This document shows positions 18,806 to 27,869 of a DNA stretch of 64,000 nt, one piece after another. The DNA comes from an uncultured Clostridia bacterium (lineage in GTDB: Bacteria; Bacillota; Clostridia; TANB77; CAG-508). The DNA lies in assembly GCA_934129745.1 (NCBI GenBank), contig CAKOWZ010000010.1, forward strand, positions 5,762-69,761, read 5' to 3'. Numbering within the stretch: the stretch's first letter is position 1; the number at the start of each line of letters is the position of its first letter. The position numbers and the translations under genes are program-made. Below the pieces are notes generated by a model. It was not told where the DNA came from. It saw only the letters and a list, made by a program, of their open reading frames with translations, and did no database searches.

Positions 18806-18863
18806 TGCAATTGGGGACGCGTCCTAATTGCTCATTTTAAACAATTGGGGACAGAGCAATTTG
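18806..18863. repeat. GGGGAC palindromic repeat, copy 1
   Basis: CAATTGGGGACGCGTCCTAATTG (a near-palindrome) followed after 14 bases by a half copy CAATTGGGGACAGAGCAATT. The same layout is present at 22917-22970, and the core at 42122-42156. It lies between divergent leuS and adhE. Confidence 0.85.
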
Positions 18864-18902
18864 ATTTCACCAAAAATGTCAAAAAATGTCCTTGAAAAAT
18901 CA

Positions 18903-18932
18903 TTGACAAAGATTTTCACTTATAGATATAAT
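18903..18932 (+). promoter_or_regulatory. Promoter of adhE
   Basis: TTGACA (18903-18908), 18-base spacer, TATAAT (18927-18932), about 37 bases before the ATG. No obvious Rex-type operator overlaps it. Confidence 0.7.
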
Positions 18933-18968
18933 AAGCTCATGAACAAAACCTTAAGGAGGAATGAGAAT

Positions 18969-21581
18969 ATGGCACAAGAAGTTAGTGAACAAGAAAAAAT
19001 GCGTATTAAATCAATGATTGATGATTTGGTTAAAAAAGCAAAAAAAGCATCTGAGGAGTACGTAAAACTTGATCAAGATCAAGTAAACAAGATTATTAAA
19101 GCTATGTCTATGGCAGGTCTTGAAAGACACATGGAATTAGCTAAAATGGCTATTGATGAAACTCATCGTGGAATTTATGAAGACAAAATTATAAAGAATA
19201 TGTTTGCAACAGAATATGTATATCATAGTATAAAATATGATAAAACAGTTGGAATAATAGATGAGAATGAAGAAGAGGGTTATGTAAGTATTGCTGAACC
19301 AGTTGGTATAATTGCTGGTGTTACACCTGTTACAAATCCAACCTCTACAACAATGTTTAAATCAATTATTGCTGCTAAAACAAGAAATGTAATTATTTTT
19401 GGATTCCATCCATCAGCTCAAAAATGTAGTGTTGAAGCTGCAAAAACTGTAAGAGATGCAGCTATTAAAGCAGGTGCTCCTGAAAACTGTATTTTATGGA
19501 TTGAAGAGCCTTCAATTACTGCAACAAATTATTTAATGAATCATCCTGATGTTAATTTAATTCTTGCAACAGGAGGAACAGGAATGGTAAAAGCTGCATA
19601 TTCATGCGGAAAACCTGCTCTTGGAGTTGGACCTGGAAATGTTCCTTGTTATATTGATAAAACAGCAAAACTAAAAACATCTGTAAATGATTTGGTTTTA
19701 TCAAAATCTTTTGATAATGGTATGATTTGTGCTTCTGAACAATCTGTAATTGTTGATAAAGAAATTAAAAACGAATTTGAAAAATTAATGAAACAAGCAG
19801 GATGTTATTTCCTAACTGCTAAACAAACAGAAAAATTAAAAGGAAGCATGTTTATTGAAGAAAAAGGTTGTGCTTTAAATGCTGATATTGTTGGTAAAAG
19901 TCCTTATGATATAGCAAGTAGAGCTGGAATTGAAGTTCCAAAAGACACAAAGGTTTTAGTTTTAAAAGAAAATGGAGTAGGTGTTGAGTATCCATTTTCT
20001 AAAGAAAAATTAAGTCCTGTTCTTGCATATTACATTGTTGATGGACCTGATGAAGGAATTGCTTTAGCTGAAAAATTAATTGAATTTGGTGGATTAGGTC
20101 ATTCAGCAGTTATTCATTCAGAAGATAGAGATACAATTTTAAAATTCTCTGAAACAGTTAAAGCAGGAAGAATTATTGTAAATTCTCCATCAACACATGG
20201 TGCAATTGGTGATATTTATAATACAAATATGCCATCACTTACACTAGGATGTGGAACTTTTGGAGGAAATTCAACAACAGCAAATGTATCAAGTGTTAAT
20301 TTAATAAATGTGAAAAGAGTTGCAAAAAGGAGGGTTAATATGCAATGGTTTAAAATTCCAGATAAGATTTATTTTGAGGCAGGTTCAATTCAATATTTAG
20401 AAAAAATGCCTGAAATTACAAGAGCATTTATAGTAACAGATCCAGGAATGGTGAAATTAGGATATGTTGATAAAATATTATATCATTTAAGAAAAAGAGC
20501 TGATTATGTTCATTCTGAAATATTCTCAGATGTTGAATCAGACCCATCATTTGAAACAGTTAATAGAGGTGTTAAAATGATGAATGAATTTAAGCCAGAT
20601 GTAATTATTGCACTTGGTGGTGGTAGTGCAATTGATGCAGCTAAAGGAATGTGGCTATTTTATGAATATCCTGATGCTGATCCAGAAGGTATGAAACTTA
20701 AATTTATGGATATTCGTAAACGTACTTATAAATTCCCAAAATTAGGTGTAAAAGCTAAAATGGTAGCAATTCCAACTACATCTGGAACAGGTTCTGAAGT
20801 AACTTCTTTTGCAGTAATTTCTGATAAAGTTCAAAATAAAAAATATCCATTAGCAGATTATGAATTAACACCAGATGTTGCAATTGTTGATCCTGATTTA
20901 GTAATGAGTTTACCAAAAAGTATTACAGCAGATACAGGTATGGATGTTTTAACACATGCATTAGAAGCTTATGTTTCAAATATGGCTTCTGATTATACAG
21001 ATGGTTTATCTGAAAAAGCTATTGAATTAGTATTCCAAAATCTAAGAGAAGCATATAATAATGGTACAAATAGAGTAGCAAGAGAAAAAATGCATAATGC
21101 AAGTACTATAGCAGGTATGGCTTTTACAAATGCATTTTTAGGAATAAACCATTCTTTAGCACATAAATTAGGAGCAGAGTTCCATTTACCACATGGTAGA
21201 TTAAATGCTATTTTATTACCTTATGTTATTAAATATAATTCAAGTAAACCAACAAAATTTGTATCATTCCCTAAATATGAGTATTTTATAGCTGATCAAA
21301 AATATGCCGAAATTGCCAGAAAAATGGGACTTGATGCTTCAACAATTGAAAAAGGTGTTGATTCATTAATTAAAGAAATTCAAAAATTAAATAAAGATTT
21401 AAATATTCCTAGTTCATTTAAAGAAGCTGGAATTGATGAAAAAGAATTCCTTGCAAAAATTGATATATTGGCTGATAGAGCATTTGAAGATCAATGTACA
21501 ACAGCTAATCCACGTTTACCTTTAGTTAGTGAATTAAAACAAATTTTAATTGATTCTTATTATGGAAATGAAATTAAATAA
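18969..21581 (+). CDS. adhE: Bifunctional acetaldehyde/alcohol dehydrogenase AdhE
   Basis: 870 residues from ATG 18969 with AAGGAGG 10 bases upstream; longer in-frame extension to 18828 runs through the palindromic repeat and promoter and is rejected. Reduces acetyl-CoA to acetaldehyde and then ethanol, regenerating NAD+ in fermentation. The N-terminal aldehyde dehydrogenase half (1-440) has GVTPVTNPTSTTMFKS, GPGNVPCYID and the catalytic Cys in GMICASEQSV (about 253). The linker KRRVNMQWFKIP leads to the iron-dependent alcohol dehydrogenase half, with ALGGGSAIDAAKGMW, IPTTSGTGSEVT, the ligand region TGMDVLTHALEAY and HSLAHKLGAEFHLPHGRLN. Full length for the family. An internal ribosome site lies at the domain junction (see separate entry). 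Confidence 0.97.
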   Translation: MAQEVSEQEKMRIKSMIDDLVKKAKKASEEYVKLDQDQVNKIIKAMSMAGLERHMELAKMAIDETHRGIYEDKIIKNMFATEYVYHSIKYDKTVGIIDENEEEGYVSIAEPVGIIAGVTPVTNPTSTTMFKSIIAAKTRNVIIFGFHPSAQKCSVEAAKTVRDAAIKAGAPENCILWIEEPSITATNYLMNHPDVNLILATGGTGMVKAAYSCGKPALGVGPGNVPCYIDKTAKLKTSVNDLVLSKSFDNGMICASEQSVIVDKEIKNEFEKLMKQAGCYFLTAKQTEKLKGSMFIEEKGCALNADIVGKSPYDIASRAGIEVPKDTKVLVLKENGVGVEYPFSKEKLSPVLAYYIVDGPDEGIALAEKLIEFGGLGHSAVIHSEDRDTILKFSETVKAGRIIVNSPSTHGAIGDIYNTNMPSLTLGCGTFGGNSTTANVSSVNLINVKRVAKRRVNMQWFKIPDKIYFEAGSIQYLEKMPEITRAFIVTDPGMVKLGYVDKILYHLRKRADYVHSEIFSDVESDPSFETVNRGVKMMNEFKPDVIIALGGGSAIDAAKGMWLFYEYPDADPEGMKLKFMDIRKRTYKFPKLGVKAKMVAIPTTSGTGSEVTSFAVISDKVQNKKYPLADYELTPDVAIVDPDLVMSLPKSITADTGMDVLTHALEAYVSNMASDYTDGLSEKAIELVFQNLREAYNNGTNRVAREKMHNASTIAGMAFTNAFLGINHSLAHKLGAEFHLPHGRLNAILLPYVIKYNSSKPTKFVSFPKYEYFIADQKYAEIARKMGLDASTIEKGVDSLIKEIQKLNKDLNIPSSFKEAGIDEKEFLAKIDILADRAFEDQCTTANPRLPLVSELKQILIDSYYGNEIK
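20326..20342 (+). promoter_or_regulatory. Internal ribosome-binding site and ATG at the AdhE domain junction
   Basis: AAAAAGGAGGG is followed after 5 bases by an in-frame ATG (20340-20342) at codon 458, exactly where the alcohol dehydrogenase half begins. The Arg pair is written AGG AGG although AGA is the usual Arg codon in this DNA, so the ideal Shine-Dalgarno is not forced by the protein sequence. Confidence 0.5.
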
Positions 21582-21587
21582 TTATAA

Positions 21588-21618
21588 AAAAATACTCCAG
21601 AAATATCTGGGGTATTTT
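21588..21618. terminator. Terminator between adhE and the gene at 21624
   Basis: AAATACTCCAGA and TCTGGGGTATTTT pair around a short loop with A- and T-runs on both sides; usable in both directions. Confidence 0.85.
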
Positions 21619-21623
21619 CATGT

Positions 21624-21878
21624 TCATAAATAATAGCTAACAATCTGATCCAGGTCATCAGCTAATTTTGAAGTCCATTGTGTTGAATTATTTATTTGTC
21701 CAGTTAAAGCATTACTAAGAGCTTTTTGAAGCTTTGTCAATGACGTGTAACTTGGATGATTAAATTTTTCAGTACATACTTTACTTACCAGGTTGCAAAT
21801 TTCTTTCTGGTTTGTTTTTGTAGTGATTTTCCGGGCTTCAGAGATGAGGGAGAGTGCAATTTCCTTTTCTGATGTCAT
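21624..21878 (-). CDS. Small hypothetical protein, codon-distinct singleton
   Basis: 84 residues from ATG 21878 with AGGAGG upstream on its strand. All-helical by inspection (EKEIALSLISEARKI, LTKLQKALSNAL), no membrane segment, one or two Cys. More GC-rich codons (CAG, CTC, GGC) than adhE and hslO on either side. Its own promoter is at 21927-21955. No family recognised. Confidence 0.55.
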   Translation of the reverse strand: MTSEKEIALSLISEARKITTKTNQKEICNLVSKVCTEKFNHPSYTSLTKLQKALSNALTGQINNSTQWTSKLADDLDQIVSYYL

Positions 21879-21926
21879 TAATAAATCCTCCTATGAATAT
21901 TTTATTACTATCTAAACGTACAGACT

Positions 21927-21955
21927 AGTATAACATAATTATATGTGGTTGTCTA
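21927..21955 (-). promoter_or_regulatory. Promoter of the gene at 21624
   Basis: Minus strand TAGACA (21955-21950), 17-base spacer, TATACT (21932-21927). Confidence 0.5.
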
Positions 21956-22046
21956 TAGATTTAGAACAAAATGTTTAATTTGTTTCTCTTGTTAAATTAG
22001 AAAAAATATGATATAACTAGTAAATAAAATTTGAGGAGTGGTAAAA

Positions 22047-22970
22047 ATGCAAAATGATAAAATAATAAGTTGTTTAGCACATGGAGGTAAAGTAAATGTA
22101 AGATGCATAAAATCTACTAATATTGTAGAAACAGCAAGAAAGGCACATGATTTAAGTCCAACAGCAACAGCTGCATTAGGAAGATTATTAACAATTACAA
22201 GTTTAATGGGAAAAGAAATGAAAGGTGAAAAAGGAACAATTACAACACGTGTTAAAGGTGATGGACCAATTGGACAAATGACTGCTGTTGCTGATAATTT
22301 AGGTAATGTAAAAGGCTTTGTTTCAAATCCACATGTAGATATTCCATTAAATCCGGAAAATGGAAAACTAAATGTTGGTGAAGCAGTTGGCAAAAATGGA
22401 ATGATATATATTATAAAAGATATAGGTCTAAAAGAACCTTATATAGGTATGACAAAAATCATTTCAGGAGAAATTGCTGAAGATTTTACAAATTATTTTG
22501 CAACATCTGAACAAACACCAACAGTTGTAGCACTTGGTGTTCTAGTTGATAAAAATGGTGTAAAAGCAGCTGGCGGATATCTAATCACTTTAATGCCAGA
22601 TGCAACAGAAAATGAAATTACTAAACTTGAAAAAGCCCTAAAATCAGCTGATAGTATAAGTAAAATGCTTAATGATGGCAAAGAATTAATTGAAATTGCT
22701 GAAATTGTTACTGGTGATAATAATCTAATGTATTTTGAAGATGATTATATTCCTGAATTTAAGTGTGATTGCTCTAAAGAAAGAATGGAGAAAAACCTAA
22801 TTACATTAGGAAAAACTGAACTAAATAATATGATTAATGACATGGAAGAAGGCAAAGATATTGAACTTGTTTGCCATTTTTGTAATAAAAAATATTATTT
22901 TAGTAAAAATGAATTAGAGCAATTGGGGACGCGTCCCAATTGTTCATTTGAGACAACTGGGGACAGATAA
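22047..22970 (+). CDS. hslO: Hsp33 redox-regulated chaperonin with a repeat-derived C-terminus
   Basis: 307 residues from ATG 22047 (GAGGAG 8 bases before). Holdase chaperone activated by oxidation of a zinc-bound Cys switch. N-terminal fold has HDLSPTATAALGRLLT, GDGPIGQM and VGKNGMIYIIKD; the C-terminal switch is CDCS (about 240) and CHFC (about 276). After the natural-looking end KNELEQL the frame continues through a GGGGAC palindrome, adding GTRPNCSFETTGDR and including a non-native Cys. The family normally ends near residue 290, so the last 14 residues come from the inserted repeat. Confidence 0.95.
   Translation: MQNDKIISCLAHGGKVNVRCIKSTNIVETARKAHDLSPTATAALGRLLTITSLMGKEMKGEKGTITTRVKGDGPIGQMTAVADNLGNVKGFVSNPHVDIPLNPENGKLNVGEAVGKNGMIYIIKDIGLKEPYIGMTKIISGEIAEDFTNYFATSEQTPTVVALGVLVDKNGVKAAGGYLITLMPDATENEITKLEKALKSADSISKMLNDGKELIEIAEIVTGDNNLMYFEDDYIPEFKCDCSKERMEKNLITLGKTELNNMINDMEEGKDIELVCHFCNKKYYFSKNELEQLGTRPNCSFETTGDR
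22917..22970. repeat. GGGGAC palindromic repeat, copy 2, inside the hslO 3' end
   Basis: GAGCAATTGGGGACGCGTCC continues as CAATTG, then 13 bases and the half copy CAACTGGGGACAGA. It supplies the last codons and the TAA stop of hslO. Confidence 0.9.
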
Positions 22971-23119
22971 TTATAATAAAAATGTTAGATTATGCTAACT
23001 GAAATGTTAAATAAATTAATATAAATAGTAAAATAAATTGCAAAATTAAAGAAGAAAGGTATTAATTAATTAAAAATACTAATTTATAATATTTTTAATG
23101 TAATTGATAATGTGAAAAA

Positions 23120-23572
23120 ATGAAATTTGTAATTCAAAGAGTACTAAAAGCAAATGTAAAAGCTGATGAAAAAATTTGTGGAAAAATTAATCAAGGTTTT
23201 CTTGTTTTAATTGGGATAACTCACAATGATAATGAAAAAATAGCTGAAGGAATGATAAATAAATTATTAAAATTAAGAGTATTTAGTGATGAAAATGGAA
23301 AAATGAATAAATCAATTAAAGATATAAATGGAGAATTATTACTTGTATCACAATTTACTTTATATGCAAATTGTAAAAGAGGTAACAGACCAGATTTTTT
23401 AAATGCTGCAAAACCTGATTTTGCAAACGAATTATATGAATTTATTATTGATAAATGTAAAAGTGAAATACAAAATGTCCAAACTGGAATTTTCGGAGCA
23501 GATATGAAGGTTGAATTAGTAAATGATGGACCTGTTACTATTATTTTAGATAGTGAAGATATAGGGTTTTAA
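23120..23572 (+). CDS. dtd: D-aminoacyl-tRNA deacylase
   Basis: 150 residues. Hydrolyses D-amino acids (and Gly mischarged on tRNA-Ala) from tRNA. Hallmarks present: start MKFVIQRV, the SQFTLYANCKRGNRPDF signature (about residues 79-95) and the trans-Gly/cis-Pro GPVTIILDS near the end. Length is exactly typical. The ribosome site is weak (only AATGTGAA directly before ATG 23120), which may mean low expression. The 149-base spacer after hslO holds no other gene I can see. Confidence 0.95.
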   Translation: MKFVIQRVLKANVKADEKICGKINQGFLVLIGITHNDNEKIAEGMINKLLKLRVFSDENGKMNKSIKDINGELLLVSQFTLYANCKRGNRPDFLNAAKPDFANELYEFIIDKCKSEIQNVQTGIFGADMKVELVNDGPVTIILDSEDIGF

Positions 23573-23623
23573 AAAACTTTGTAATAAAATTTAAATTTGA
23601 GTTTGAAATCCAGCAAAAAAAGC

Positions 23624-23652
23624 TTGTTTTTCAAGCCAAAAAGTTATATAAT
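23624..23652 (+). promoter_or_regulatory. Promoter of gatCAB
   Basis: TTGTTT (23624-23629), 17-base spacer, TATAAT (23647-23652), 33 bases before gatC. Confidence 0.6.
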
Positions 23653-23685
23653 AGAAAACAAATTGACAAAAAGGAGATGAATTTT

Positions 23686-23973
23686 ATGCAAGTTAGTGAA
23701 CAAGAACTTTTACATATTGCAAAATTATCAGATTTAAAAATAAATGAAAATGAAATTGAAAATTATAGATTAAATTTAGAGGATATTTTAAATTTTGCTG
23801 AAGTTATTAAAAGTGCACCTGTTGATGAATTAGATGAAACAATTGATGTTAATGATAATTTTAATGTTTTTAGAAAAGATGAGATTAAGGATTTTGAAGA
23901 TCAAGACTCATTATTAGAAAACGCACCAGAAAAAGAAAGAAAAATGTTTAAAATTCCTAAGGTTATTCAATAA
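23686..23973 (+). CDS. gatC: Asp/Glu-tRNA amidotransferase subunit C
   Basis: 95 residues from ATG 23686; AAAGGAG ends 9 bases before it, while the in-frame ATG 23677 overlaps the site. GatC wraps around GatA-GatB and stabilises the complex that converts misacylated Glu-tRNA-Gln and Asp-tRNA-Asn. Family features: QELLHIAKLSDLKI at the start, the LEDILNFAEVI helix and the C-terminal NAPEKERKMFKIPKVI. First gene of a gatC-gatA-gatB operon. Confidence 0.95.
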   Translation: MQVSEQELLHIAKLSDLKINENEIENYRLNLEDILNFAEVIKSAPVDELDETIDVNDNFNVFRKDEIKDFEDQDSLLENAPEKERKMFKIPKVIQ

Positions 23974-24021
23974 TAATCACACAATAAACAAAATCAATTC
24001 CAAAAAAGGAGATGGAAATTA

Positions 24022-25500
24022 ATGAATATTACAGAATTAACTGTTCACGAATTACAAGAAAAAATAAAAAACAAAGAACTTACAGTTACAGAAATTACAA
24101 ATGCTTATATAGATAGAATTAATGAAAAAGAAAAAGATGTAAATGCATTTATTACATTATTAACAGATGATGCATCAAAAAAAGCAAAAGAAATAGAAGA
24201 AAAAATAAATAATGGAGAAATAAATTCTGATTTAGCAGGAATTCCAATTGGTATAAAAGATAATATTTGTACAAAAGGTGTACGTACAACATGTGCATCA
24301 AAAATGCTTGAAAATTTTATCTCACCATATAATGCAACAATTGCTCAAAAATTAGATGATGCAGGTTTAATTAATTTAGGTAAAATGAATATGGATGAAT
24401 TTGCAATGGGATCATCAACAGAAAATTCAGCTTTTGCAAAAACAAAAAACCCATGGAATTTAAACACAGTTCCAGGTGGTTCATCAGGTGGTTCAGCAGC
24501 TGCTGTTGCAGCAGATTTAGTGCCTTGGGCTCTAGGAAGTGATACAGGAGGATCAATTCGTCAACCAGCATCTTTATGTGGTGTTGTAGGATTAAAACCA
24601 ACTTATGGTTTAGTTTCTAGATATGGACTAGTTGCATTTGCATCATCATTTGACCAAATTGGACCAATTACTAAAGATGTTAAAGATTGTGCAATTTTAT
24701 TAAATTTATTAGCAGGTCATGATGAAAAAGATACAACATCAGTTGATATGCCAAAAATTGATTATGTTTCAAAACTAAATAATAATGTTAAAGGCTTAAA
24801 AATAGGTGTTCCAAAGGAATTCATAGGAGAAGGAATTAATGAAGAAGTTAAATCAGTATTCAAAAAATCAATTGAAAAATATAAAGAATTAGGTGCAGAA
24901 ATTGTTGAATTTTCATTAGATATTGCTAAATATTGTTTAGCAGCTTATTACATAATTGCATGTGCTGAAGCAAGCTCAAATTTAGGAAGATTTGATGGAA
25001 TTCGTTATGGATATAGAACCAAAAATTATGATAATTTAGAAGAATTATTTGTAAATTCAAGAAGTGAAGGATTTGGACCAGAAGTTAAAAGAAGAATCAT
25101 TCTTGGAACATATGTATTAAGTTCAGGATATTATGATGCATATTACAAAAAAGCACAAAAAGTTCGTACACTTATTAAAAATGAATTTGATAAAGCATTT
25201 GAAAAATTTGATGTAATTTTGACACCAACATCACCAACAGTTGCTTTTGAATCTGGAACAAAATCAAATAATCCATTAGAAATGTATTTAGCAGATATTT
25301 GTACAGTTTCTATAAATGTTGCCGGAATACCAGCAATATCAATCCCTTGTGGAGTTGATTCAAATGGTATGCCAATTGGTATGCAATTAATTGGAAATAG
25401 ATTTTCTGAATCTACAATTTTAAATGCAGCTTATACTTTTGAACAAGCTGTCAAATTTAGAGATAATTTTAAACCAACATTCAAAAAAAGAAAGGATTGA
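24022..25500 (+). CDS. gatA: Asp/Glu-tRNA amidotransferase subunit A
   Basis: 492 residues, AAGGAG before ATG 24022. Glutaminase subunit that supplies ammonia to GatB. Amidase-signature triad is visible: Lys in IPIGIKDNIC (about 79), cis-Ser and Ser in TVPGGSSGGSAAAVAA and GSDTGGSIRQPA, followed by GLKPTYGLVSRYGLVAFASS. Full length. It overlaps nothing and gatB begins 6 bases after its stop. Confidence 0.97.
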   Translation: MNITELTVHELQEKIKNKELTVTEITNAYIDRINEKEKDVNAFITLLTDDASKKAKEIEEKINNGEINSDLAGIPIGIKDNICTKGVRTTCASKMLENFISPYNATIAQKLDDAGLINLGKMNMDEFAMGSSTENSAFAKTKNPWNLNTVPGGSSGGSAAAVAADLVPWALGSDTGGSIRQPASLCGVVGLKPTYGLVSRYGLVAFASSFDQIGPITKDVKDCAILLNLLAGHDEKDTTSVDMPKIDYVSKLNNNVKGLKIGVPKEFIGEGINEEVKSVFKKSIEKYKELGAEIVEFSLDIAKYCLAAYYIIACAEASSNLGRFDGIRYGYRTKNYDNLEELFVNSRSEGFGPEVKRRIILGTYVLSSGYYDAYYKKAQKVRTLIKNEFDKAFEKFDVILTPTSPTVAFESGTKSNNPLEMYLADICTVSINVAGIPAISIPCGVDSNGMPIGMQLIGNRFSESTILNAAYTFEQAVKFRDNFKPTFKKRKD

Positions 25501-25505
25501 ATTAT

Positions 25506-26948
25506 ATGATAAGAGATGACTATGAAGTCGTAATAGGTCTTGAAATACATGCTGAACTTAAAACTAAAACAAAGATTTTTTGCTCTTGCAAAAATGAATT
25601 TGGTGGTGAGCCAAATACACACTGTTGTCCAGTTTGTATGGCTATGCCAGGTGCATTACCTGTTTTAAATGAAAAAGTTGTTGAATATGCTGTTAAAGCT
25701 GGTTTAGCAACAGGTTGTACAATTTCAAAAGACAGCAAAAATGATAGAAAAAATTATTTTTATCCAGACACACCAAGAGCATACCAAATTTCTCAATTTG
25801 ATAAACCTCTTTGTGAACATGGTTCAGTTGAAATAGAAGATGATAATGGAAATAAAAAAGATATTGGAATTTTAAGAATTCATATAGAAGATGATGCAGG
25901 AAAATTAAATCACAATGAATTTGGGGCTGGAAGTTTAATTGATTTAAACAGAGCAGGAGTTCCTTTAATTGAAATTGTCTCAATGCCAGATATGCGTTCT
26001 GCAAAAGAAGCAGAAAAATATATGAGAAAAATTAAATCTGTATTAGAATATATTGAAGTTTCAGATTGTAAAATGGAAGAAGGTTCACTTCGTGCTGATG
26101 TCAATGTTTCTGTAAGAAAAAAAGGTGTAAAAGAATTTGGAACACGTACAGAAATGAAAAATATGAGCTCTTTTAGATCAATTGTTAGAGCTATTGAATA
26201 TGAAGCTGAAAGACAAATTGATGTTATTGAAAATGGTGGAAAAATTTATCAAACAACTTTAAGATGGGATGATATTTCAGGAAAGACTTTCGCAATGAGA
26301 GACAAAGAAGATGCTCAAGATTACAGATATTTCCCAGAACCAGATTTAGTTGCAATACGATTATCTGACGAATATATTGAAAATGTTAGAAAATCTTTAC
26401 CTGAATTACCTGAAAGCAGAAGAGAAAGATATTTAACACAATATAAATTATCTGAAAAAGATGCTAGATTATTAACAGCCTCAAAATATTTATCTGATTT
26501 ATTTGAAGGAGCTTTAAAAGAATGTGGTAATGCAAAAGTAGTTGCTAACTGGATTTTATCTGATATATCAAGAATTTTAAATGAAAATGAAATGGAACCA
26601 AATGAAATTCCATTCACATCTTCTGAACTTGCTAAATTAGTTACTTTAATAGATAAAGGAACTATAAGTTCTGCAATTGCTAAAAAAGTTATAGAAGAAT
26701 TGTTTGAAAATCCACAAGACCCTGAAATTATAATCAAAGAAAAAGGATGGATTCAAATTTCTGATGAAGGTGCTATTAAAGAAGTTGTAATGAAAATTCT
26801 TGAAGCAAATCCTCAATCTGTAGCAGATTATAAAGGAGGAAAAGACAGGGCTCTAGGATTTTTAGTTGGTCAAGCTATGAAAGAAACTAAAGGAAAGGCA
26901 AACCCTGGAATGTTAAATAAAATGTTTTTGGAAGAACTAAAAAAATAA
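25506..26948 (+). CDS. gatB: Asp/Glu-tRNA amidotransferase subunit B
   Basis: 480 residues from ATG 25506, with AAAGGA at 25491-25496 inside the gatA end. Kinase/transamidase subunit. Signature regions: VIGLEIHAELKTKTKIFC, Zn ligands CSC...HCCPVCMAMPG, KNYFYPDTPRAYQISQFD, NRAGVPLIEIVSMPD, EGSLRADVNVSVR, FGTRTEMKNMSSFR and RYFPEPDL. The C-terminal YqeY-like tail ends with DYKGGKDRALGFLVGQAMK. Last gene of the operon. Confidence 0.97.
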   Translation: MIRDDYEVVIGLEIHAELKTKTKIFCSCKNEFGGEPNTHCCPVCMAMPGALPVLNEKVVEYAVKAGLATGCTISKDSKNDRKNYFYPDTPRAYQISQFDKPLCEHGSVEIEDDNGNKKDIGILRIHIEDDAGKLNHNEFGAGSLIDLNRAGVPLIEIVSMPDMRSAKEAEKYMRKIKSVLEYIEVSDCKMEEGSLRADVNVSVRKKGVKEFGTRTEMKNMSSFRSIVRAIEYEAERQIDVIENGGKIYQTTLRWDDISGKTFAMRDKEDAQDYRYFPEPDLVAIRLSDEYIENVRKSLPELPESRRERYLTQYKLSEKDARLLTASKYLSDLFEGALKECGNAKVVANWILSDISRILNENEMEPNEIPFTSSELAKLVTLIDKGTISSAIAKKVIEELFENPQDPEIIIKEKGWIQISDEGAIKEVVMKILEANPQSVADYKGGKDRALGFLVGQAMKETKGKANPGMLNKMFLEELKK

Positions 26949-27060
26949 TTGATAATAAAAATGATAGCTAAAAATATAAGGTAAATAAATGAATAATAAA
27001 AATGACAGTAAAAAAATTAAACAAACATTTAAATTAACAATAAAATAAGTAATATTTAGA

Positions 27061-27100
27061 AAAAGCAAATGTAATTTCCAGAAATTACATTTGCTTTTTT
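27061..27100 (+). terminator. Terminator of gatCAB
   Basis: AAAAGCAAATGTAATTTC and GAAATTACATTTGCTTTTTT pair nearly perfectly and end in a T-run. Between gatB and this hairpin only a 19-codon ATG frame (26989) of doubtful reality is present. Confidence 0.9.
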
Positions 27101-27207
27101 AGGTGTTTGAGTGTTATTATGGATTTAGAGTAAGTGTATAATTTGGAGAAGTGAAACATTTGAAAACATAGCAGATTTGTGTCACTTTACAAAAGGAGGT
27201 CTTAATT

Positions 27208-27453
27208 ATGAGTCTTTTAGGTAAAATAAAAAAATTAAATTGTAATGATAAAAAAATAAGAAATACAGTTGTAAAAGGAATTGAATTTTCATTTATTTTT
27301 TGCTTATTTGCAAGTTATATATTAATTACATACATAGCCTCTGGAAATGTTTTAGCATATGACATCGGAATTGAAATGACAAAAACAGGGCTATTTTATT
27401 TGGTTTGTGTAATTATTTGTGGTATAGGTTTTAATCAAATAAAAAGAGATTGA
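27208..27453 (+). CDS. Small two-TM membrane protein
   Basis: 81 residues, AAAGGAGG before ATG 27208. Basic N-terminus (KIKKLNCNDKKIRN) followed by two hydrophobic helices (FSFIFCLFASYILITYIAS and TGLFYLVCVIICGIGF) and a short basic tail, so both termini are predicted cytoplasmic. Host codon use. No family recognised. It ends before a terminator shared with rpsT. Confidence 0.65.
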   Translation: MSLLGKIKKLNCNDKKIRNTVVKGIEFSFIFCLFASYILITYIASGNVLAYDIGIEMTKTGLFYLVCVIICGIGFNQIKRD

Positions 27454-27518
27454 AAACCAAGTAAAAAGAGAATTAAAATCAAATAAAAAAATGGAAGGTG
27501 AGCAAAAAAAATTTAAAA

Positions 27519-27570
27519 CAACCAAAAAAGAAATTGAAGATATGAATAATCTTCAATTTCTTTTTGGTTT
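27519..27570. terminator. Bidirectional terminator between the 27208 gene and rpsT
   Basis: AACCAAAAAAGAAATTGAAGA and its complement ending CTTCAATTTCTTTTTGGTT form a ~21-bp stem around ATGAAT. Confidence 0.9.
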
Positions 27571-27602
27571 GTAAAAAACTGTGCACAATTTTTTACTTAA
27601 AC

Positions 27603-27869
27603 TTATGCATTAATTGCATTTAATTTTTTTGCTAAATTTGATTTTTTTCTAGCAGCTGTATTTTTTACTATAACACCTTTTGCGCAAGCTTGATCAATTT
27701 TCTTTGTAGCTTGTGAGAATAATGTTGTAGCTTCTTCTTTATTACCAGCTTCTACAGCTTGTTCGAATTTTTTAACAGCTGATTTATATCCAGATTTAAT
27801 CATATTGTTTCTTAAAGTTTTCTTTTCAATAACAACAACACGTTTTTTTGCTGATTTAATATTTGGCAT
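27603..27869 (-). CDS. rpsT: 30S ribosomal protein S20
   Basis: 88 residues from ATG 27869 (GGAGGTGCAAAC before it on the minus strand). Binds the 5' and 3' minor domains of 16S rRNA early in 30S assembly. Typical start MPNIKSAKKRVVV and basic helices with NNMIKSGYKSAVKKF, ending with the KGVIVKNTAARKKSNLAKKL motif. Length is normal. Monocistronic. Confidence 0.97.
   Translation of the reverse strand: MPNIKSAKKRVVVIEKKTLRNNMIKSGYKSAVKKFEQAVEAGNKEEATTLFSQATKKIDQACAKGVIVKNTAARKKSNLAKKLNAINA

Noticed and set aside
18720..18830. T-box riboswitch for leuS
   Set aside because: Only about 100 bases are available and no T-box core is visible.
18828..18968. 47-codon N-terminal extension of AdhE
   Set aside because: It would translate the GGGGAC repeat and the promoter; ATG 18969 has the ribosome site and gives the family length.
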